Part shown: positions 60,202 to 64,000 of the stretch, piece after piece
Numbering within the stretch: the first letter of the stretch is position 1
How the letters are laid out: each line of letters opens with the position of its first letter
Origin: Kribbella kalugense
GTDB taxonomy: Bacteria > Actinomycetota > Actinomycetes > Propionibacteriales > Kribbellaceae
Direction of reading: 5' to 3'
NCBI RefSeq assembly: GCF_004365875.1
Contig: NZ_SODF01000002.1
Coordinates: 682,001 to 746,000 of the forward strand
Length of the DNA: 64,000 bases
Notes under the pieces: model-generated
Database searches by the model: none
Seen by the model: only the letters and a program-made list of their open reading frames with translations
What the model was told of the DNA's origin: nothing
Position numbers and translations under genes: made by a program

Positions 60202-60687
60202 CTACTCCAGCCCCTCCGGGTTGGACGCGAGCCACTCCTTCACCCGCCGGTCCGCCTCCTCCGGGGACACGTCCTCGACCTTCGTCAGGATCGCCCAGCG
60301 GTGCCCGAACGGGTCGATGACCGTTCCGAACCGGTCGCCGGTCATGAAGGTCTGCACCGCCTCCACCGACCGTGCGCCGGCCTCGATCGCCTTCGCGTAC
60401 GTCGCGTCCACGTCCGGCACGTAGTGCACCAGCGAGGAGTGCACCCACTCGCCGTTGGGCGCGCGCAGACCGATCTGCGGCATCTCGTCACTCAGCTGCA
60501 GCATCGAGTTCCCGATCTTCAGCTCCGCCTGACCGACCCGCCCGTCGGGCATGTCCTGCCGGCTGATCACCTCCGCCCCGAACACCGCTTGGTAGAACTC
60601 GATCGCCTTCGGCCCGTCCGAGACGGCGAGGTACGGCGTCAGCGAGTGATAACTGTCGGGGATGGGGTTTACCGTGTTCGTCGTCAT
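60202..60687 (-). CDS. VOC-family (glyoxalase/PhnB-like) protein
   Basis: 161 residues from the ATG at 60687, preceded by AGGGGC. Two beta-alpha-beta-beta-beta modules: 'LTPYLAVSDGPKAIEFYQAV' and 'PDVDATYAKAIEAGARSVEA', ending 'FGTVIDPFGHRWAILTKVED', the PhnB-like signature. Such proteins bind metals or antibiotics or act on small metabolites; the role here is unknown. Divergent from the AraC regulator across 53 bases, so it may be the regulated target. Confidence 0.9.
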   Translation of the reverse strand: MTTNTVNPIPDSYHSLTPYLAVSDGPKAIEFYQAVFGAEVISRQDMPDGRVGQAELKIGNSMLQLSDEMPQIGLRAPNGEWVHSSLVHYVPDVDATYAKAIEAGARSVEAVQTFMTGDRFGTVIDPFGHRWAILTKVEDVSPEEADRRVKEWLASNPEGLE

Positions 60688-60740
60688 GCCCCTAGTCAAT
60701 TCGCTCGGGGCTTCCTGGTCTTGTAAGAAAGCGACACGCC

Positions 60741-61559
60741 TTGACCCAGCCGGCCGACAGCGAGAAGGGCATCCTGCACCCGCGGGAGCAGGCCCGGCAT
60801 CGTTCGTTGAGCCGGCTCGCGGCCGGACCCGAGGCCGGGCGGTTCGTGGAGTGGTACTGGATCGTCGAGTGGGACCTGGACGCGCCGTACACGGCCGAGG
60901 TGCTGCCGTTCCCTTCGGTCAACGTGACGTTCGAGCAGCCGGGTGGCGCGTTCGTGAACGGGGTCTGCACGCGGAAGTTCGAGCGTGAGCTGATCGGACG
61001 CGGGCGGGCGTTCGGGGTGAAGTTCTGGGCCGGCGGGTTCGGCGCGATCACCGGAATCGACGTCGGCTCGCTCTGCGACGAGGTGCTGCCGCTGACCGAC
61101 GTCTTCCCGGACGGCGATCGGCTGGCGGACCTGATGTTCACGGCCGAATCCGACGTACGGCGTCGTGCTGTGTTCGAGGCGTTCCTGCATGACCACCTCG
61201 CGCCGCCGGATCCGTCGTACGAGCTGGTGCGGGAGATCGTCTCGACGATGGCAGCCGATCGGTCGATTGCGCGGGTGGACGAGATCACCGAGCGTTTCGG
61301 CGTACCGATCCGGACTCTGCAGCGGCTGTTCCGGCGGTACGTCGGTGTCGGGCCGAAGTGGGTGCTGCGGCGTTACCGGCTGCACGACGGCGCTGAGCTG
61401 CTGGCCCAGGGCGAAGTGGCCGAGTTGGCGGAGCTGTCCGCGTCCCTCGGCTACTTCGACCAGGCGCATTTCTCGAAGGAGTTCAAGCAACAGATCGGGC
61501 TGACCCCGGCCGAGTACGCGACCAGAGCCTCGGCCGAACGCCAGATCACCTACCGCTGA
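60741..61559 (+). CDS. AraC-family transcriptional regulator
   Basis: 272 residues from a TTG at 60741. The N-terminal 150 residues are a DUF6597-like sensor region ('VEWYWIVEWDLDAPYTAEVL', 'PFPSVNVTFEQPGG'). The C-terminal 100 residues have both AraC helix-turn-helix units: 'VDEITERFGVPIRTLQRLFR' and 'ELSASLGYFDQAHFSKEFKQ'. The organisation matches actinobacterial AraC regulators of unknown ligand. Its stop overlaps the convergent MFS gene by 14 bases. Confidence 0.9.
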   Translation: MTQPADSEKGILHPREQARHRSLSRLAAGPEAGRFVEWYWIVEWDLDAPYTAEVLPFPSVNVTFEQPGGAFVNGVCTRKFERELIGRGRAFGVKFWAGGFGAITGIDVGSLCDEVLPLTDVFPDGDRLADLMFTAESDVRRRAVFEAFLHDHLAPPDPSYELVREIVSTMAADRSIARVDEITERFGVPIRTLQRLFRRYVGVGPKWVLRRYRLHDGAELLAQGEVAELAELSASLGYFDQAHFSKEFKQQIGLTPAEYATRASAERQITYR

Positions 61560-62745
61560 GCTTCACCACGACACCCATCGCAGCTGCTGCCGTCGCAGCC
61601 ATGAGCGCGACAACAAAGCCGTACTGCGCGCTGTGCGCATCGACGACCCGTCCTGCGAACGCAGCGCCCAGGGCGATCCCGGCGGCGCTCCCCGAGTTCA
61701 GCCAGGTGAAGGCCTGCGTCAGTACGGCGGGCTGCACCGACGACTCGGCCAACACGGACGAGAGCGTCTGGAAGGGTGCGATCGCCAAGCCAGGTAGGGC
61801 CAACGCGATGGCGGCGGCGAGCGGAGTTTGTATTGCGATCAACGGCACGCAGGTCAACGCGAGGCCCGTCAGCACGACCACGAACTGGGTTGGCGGGGCG
61901 GTCCGCCAACGCCTTGCGCCGTACGCGATTCCGGCGAACAAACTGACCAGACTGGTGATGCTGTAGAGCGGACCGGCCAGTCCCGGCGTACCTCTCGAGA
62001 CGGCGAACGCGGTGACCGACACCTGCATGCTGCCGAAGAACAGTCCGATGCCGACGTTCGTGCCGACCAGTCCGGCGAACCGCTTGTGCAGCAGGCTCTT
62101 GGGACTCACATGCTGACCAGGTGCTCCCTGCGGAGGCGCCGTACTGCGTTGCATCGCGACCAGGAAGCCGCCTGTCAGCAGGAGACTCGTGGCGAGTATC
62201 GATCCGGCTACCGGGTTGGCCAGGGAGCTGACTGTTCCCACGAGTCCCGGGCCGACCATGAATGCGATGCCCACGCTCAACGACTCGAGTGCGAAAGCCG
62301 AGGAAAGCAGTGGGGTTCCGTTGAGTGCGTGCGACCAGCGCGCTGCTGTCTGGGCGCCTAGCTGCGGGAGTGATCCACCAGCCAGGACACCAGCCACGAC
62401 GAGCGACCAGAGTGGTGCGTTGTTGACGGTCAGGCCGATCAGCAGGGCTACGGCGACGGCGTGGGCGAGCAGGGTGACCGGCAACATGCGGGTCTGACCG
62501 AAACGGTCGATGAGCCGGGCGACCTGTGGTCCGGCGACCGCTTCGGCGACGGCGAAGCCACCGGTCACGCTGCCGGCCGCGCCGTACGAGCCGGTCGCTC
62601 CGTGGACCAGCCAGACGATTCCGAGGCCGGTCATCGCGATCCCGATCTTCGCCGGGACCGCTGCCAGGTAGAACTTCCATGCGCCGGGAGTCCGCAGTAC
62701 TGCTGCGTAAGTGGGCGCGCCTATCCGTCCGGTGAGTGCCGGCAC
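61546..62745 (-). CDS. MFS transporter
   Basis: 399 residues from a GTG at 62745. About twelve membrane helices. In place of the classical motif A it has 'ARLIDRFGQTRMLPVTLLAH' after helix 2. The second half begins around residue 215 ('HKRFAGLVGTNVGIGLFFGS'). It looks like the exporters of the unassigned actinobacterial MFS group. No regulator is adjacent except the convergent AraC gene. Substrate unknown. Confidence 0.85.
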   Translation of the reverse strand: MPALTGRIGAPTYAAVLRTPGAWKFYLAAVPAKIGIAMTGLGIVWLVHGATGSYGAAGSVTGGFAVAEAVAGPQVARLIDRFGQTRMLPVTLLAHAVAVALLIGLTVNNAPLWSLVVAGVLAGGSLPQLGAQTAARWSHALNGTPLLSSAFALESLSVGIAFMVGPGLVGTVSSLANPVAGSILATSLLLTGGFLVAMQRSTAPPQGAPGQHVSPKSLLHKRFAGLVGTNVGIGLFFGSMQVSVTAFAVSRGTPGLAGPLYSITSLVSLFAGIAYGARRWRTAPPTQFVVVLTGLALTCVPLIAIQTPLAAAIALALPGLAIAPFQTLSSVLAESSVQPAVLTQAFTWLNSGSAAGIALGAAFAGRVVDAHSAQYGFVVALMAATAAAAMGVVVKLSGR

Positions 62746-62849
62746 GGTGAGACCTTCCGCTGCCCGGAGGGGCGGGGACTCGACCGTGGGCGTCCTGCTT
62801 CGCCGGTCTGTCCGTCCGCCTAGAACCGTCCATGTTCGGCAGGAAGTTT

Positions 62850-62866
62850 CCCTTCGATAGGAAGGG
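62850..62866 (-). terminator. Small hairpin downstream of the comB-like gene
   Basis: CCCTTC and GAAGGG form a 6-base stem with a 5-base loop about 52 bases past the end of the leftward ComB-like gene; on that strand AAAC follows. A weak candidate terminator. Confidence 0.35.
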
Positions 62867-62917
62867 GGGACGCTCGCCGCCTGCCGGCACTGTCAACGGG
62901 CAGAAACCTTCGTTGCT

Positions 62918-63667
62918 TCAGGTTGACCCGAACATCATACCGTCCCGGAGCACCGGCACGCTCCGGCTCTGGTCCACCTCCGCGGCGATCGCGACATCCT
63001 CCGGATAGCCGTACTGCGTGAGCTCGCGACCGCTGGCGCACTCGTGCAGAAGGTTGGGCAGCTCGTCGGCCACAGCGTCGTACGCCGCCACCGCTGCTCG
63101 TGCCTCCGGGGACAGATCGTTCTGGTCGAGCGCACTCAGGAACCCGCCGGCTCCCCAGAGGTCCTCGACGGCCGGCCGGAGCGAGCCGTCGTGCCACCGC
63201 TCCCCTGCCGCGATCGCGACGACCCTGCGGCCGGCGCCCTGCGCCTTCACCCAGTCCGCGGCGGCCTGGCGATTACGCAACGACACCGCGATCACCGTCG
63301 CCCCGCCATCGCTGAGTTCCTTGGCGATCGTCGACCCGTTCGGCGACGGCAGCACGAGTCTGGCGACACCCTGCGCCCGACGGATCGTCACCGGCGACAA
63401 GCTCACGTCACCCGGCCCGGCCTCGGATCGCCCGACGGCTAGCTTGGCATTCCGACGGTCGGCGTACGCGACCGCTGTCTCGTCCCGCCATCGATAGGGA
63501 TAGACCTCGATGCCGAGGTCGGCCGCGACCGTCACCGCGGTCGTGAACGACAACACGTCGACCACAGCCACGATGTCCCCGGCAACGACTCCGGCCCCGA
63601 CCGGCCCCCACTCGAATCCGACGCTGAACCCGTCCTGGGCATAAGGGCTGGTCACCCGACGGATCAT
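62918..63667 (-). CDS. comB: 2-phosphosulfolactate phosphatase-like protein (ComB family)
   Basis: 249 residues from the ATG at 63667; a TTG at 63691 would add 8 residues. ComB hydrolyses 2-phosphosulfolactate in archaeal coenzyme M synthesis; bacterial members have other, mostly unknown, substrates. Visible features: 'GDIVAVVDVLSFTTAVTVAA' near the start, 'LVLPSPNGSTIAKELSDG' and 'VVAIAAGERWHDGSLRPAVE' with the conserved acidic residues. A role in coenzyme M is not implied here. Confidence 0.88.
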   Translation of the reverse strand: MIRRVTSPYAQDGFSVGFEWGPVGAGVVAGDIVAVVDVLSFTTAVTVAADLGIEVYPYRWRDETAVAYADRRNAKLAVGRSEAGPGDVSLSPVTIRRAQGVARLVLPSPNGSTIAKELSDGGATVIAVSLRNRQAAADWVKAQGAGRRVVAIAAGERWHDGSLRPAVEDLWGAGGFLSALDQNDLSPEARAAVAAYDAVADELPNLLHECASGRELTQYGYPEDVAIAAEVDQSRSVPVLRDGMMFGST

Positions 63668-63698
63668 CCCGCCGAGCAACCAACCCGACAACCAGGTT

Positions 63699-64000
63699 TC
63701 AGCTCAAGGCGTCAGCGGCGGCCGGCGACGAGTCCCGAAGGAACGTCGTACAGCGCTCTGCCTCGTCCTTCTCGTCGATGAGCGCCGCGGCCTTGCCGAG
63801 TGCCGCGAGCGCACGAAGGAACCCGCGGTTCGGCTCGTGCTCCCACGGCACCGGGCCGTGGCCCTTCCAGCCGTTCCGCCGGAGCAGGTCGAGCGCACGG
63901 TGATAGCCGGTCCGCGCGAACGCGTACGCTTCGATCGTCCGGGCGTCCGCCAGCGCGCCCTCGGCCAGCACGGCCCAGGCGAGCGACGACGTCGGATGCT
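63699..64000 (-). CDS. DUF3151-family protein (5' end beyond the window)
   Basis: At least 99 residues; the frame is open to the window edge, so the start lies beyond it. An internal GTG at 63971 should not be taken as the start. Typical DUF3151 stretches are 'HPTSSLAWAVLAEGALADAR', 'RTGYHRALDLLRRNGWKG', and 'PVPWEHEPNRGFLRALAALG'. This is a helical protein widespread in actinobacteria with no established function. Its stop lies 31 bases before the comB-like start, so the two may be co-transcribed. Confidence 0.85.
   Translation of the reverse strand, partial: HPTSSLAWAVLAEGALADARTIEAYAFARTGYHRALDLLRRNGWKGHGPVPWEHEPNRGFLRALAALGKAAALIDEKDEAERCTTFLRDSSPAAADALS

Overview
The window is a chromosomal segment of a high-GC actinomycete. 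Dense gene packing, frequent 4-base ATGA/GTGA overlaps, frequent GTG and TTG starts, an IdeR/DmdR-type iron box, 11-base PHO-box-like repeats and two DUF1707 proteins all point there. The overall flavour suggests Kribbella or another Nocardioidaceae-type soil organism, but this is inference because no rRNA or other marker gene lies in the window. I see no tRNA, rRNA, CRISPR array, prophage or intact insertion sequence.

Layout. 1-5.8 kb: end of an unknown gene, an ArsR regulator with a shortened DHA2 exporter, a membrane Ser/Thr kinase divergent from an ECF sigma factor, and an MFS exporter. 5.85-9.8 kb: a PEP-dependent dihydroxyacetone kinase operon (dhaK, dhaL, and a dhaM that carries HPr and a complete Enzyme I). 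9.8-15.9 kb: cupin, GNAT, DUF1707 proteins, and a Tat-exported GH127 enzyme divergent from its likely LacI regulator. 15.9-21.1 kb: purS-purQ-membrane protein-purL. 21.2-25 kb: a PadR-controlled ABC exporter with a CDP-alcohol phosphotransferase and a small membrane protein. 25-28 kb: purC, a flavin monooxygenase and a TetR around a perfect 20-base operator. 28-35.2 kb: a long leftward string that starts with a SigE-type sigma factor and its membrane partner, passes through purB and two small membrane proteins, and ends in two glycosyltransferases and a Gln/Gly-repeat membrane protein. 35.3-39.8 kb: purD divergent from ugpA-ugpE-ugpB. 39.8-43.4 kb: mixed small genes including FKBP. 43.4-47.3 kb: a siderophore ABC importer and a siderophore-interacting flavoprotein sharing one iron box. 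47.3-52 kb: acyl-CoA ligase, SDR and secreted hydrolase divergent from a PucR regulator. 52-53.8 kb: an exported alginate-lyase-like protein, a 184-base hairpin element and the wreck of a Tat-exported gene. 53.8-58.6 kb: PPOX protein, TetR/SDR pair with twin operators, DJ-1/PfpI protein, DUF1330 protein and a polytopic Ser/Thr kinase. 58.6-64 kb: purA with a possible PHO box, VOC protein, AraC regulator, MFS transporter, ComB-like phosphatase and a DUF3151 protein.

How the parts connect. Seven de novo purine genes (purS, Q, L, C, B, D, A) lie scattered over 44 kb, separated by accessory genes. Three-carbon metabolism recurs: dihydroxyacetone phosphorylation by the Dha system and probable glycerol-3-phosphate uptake by Ugp. 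Most accessory modules are a divergent regulator-target pair, and in several the operator can be read directly as a palindrome in the shared intergenic region. The most unusual non-coding signal is the hairpin at 53.3 kb, whose imperfect positions are almost all G:U-compatible on one strand only.
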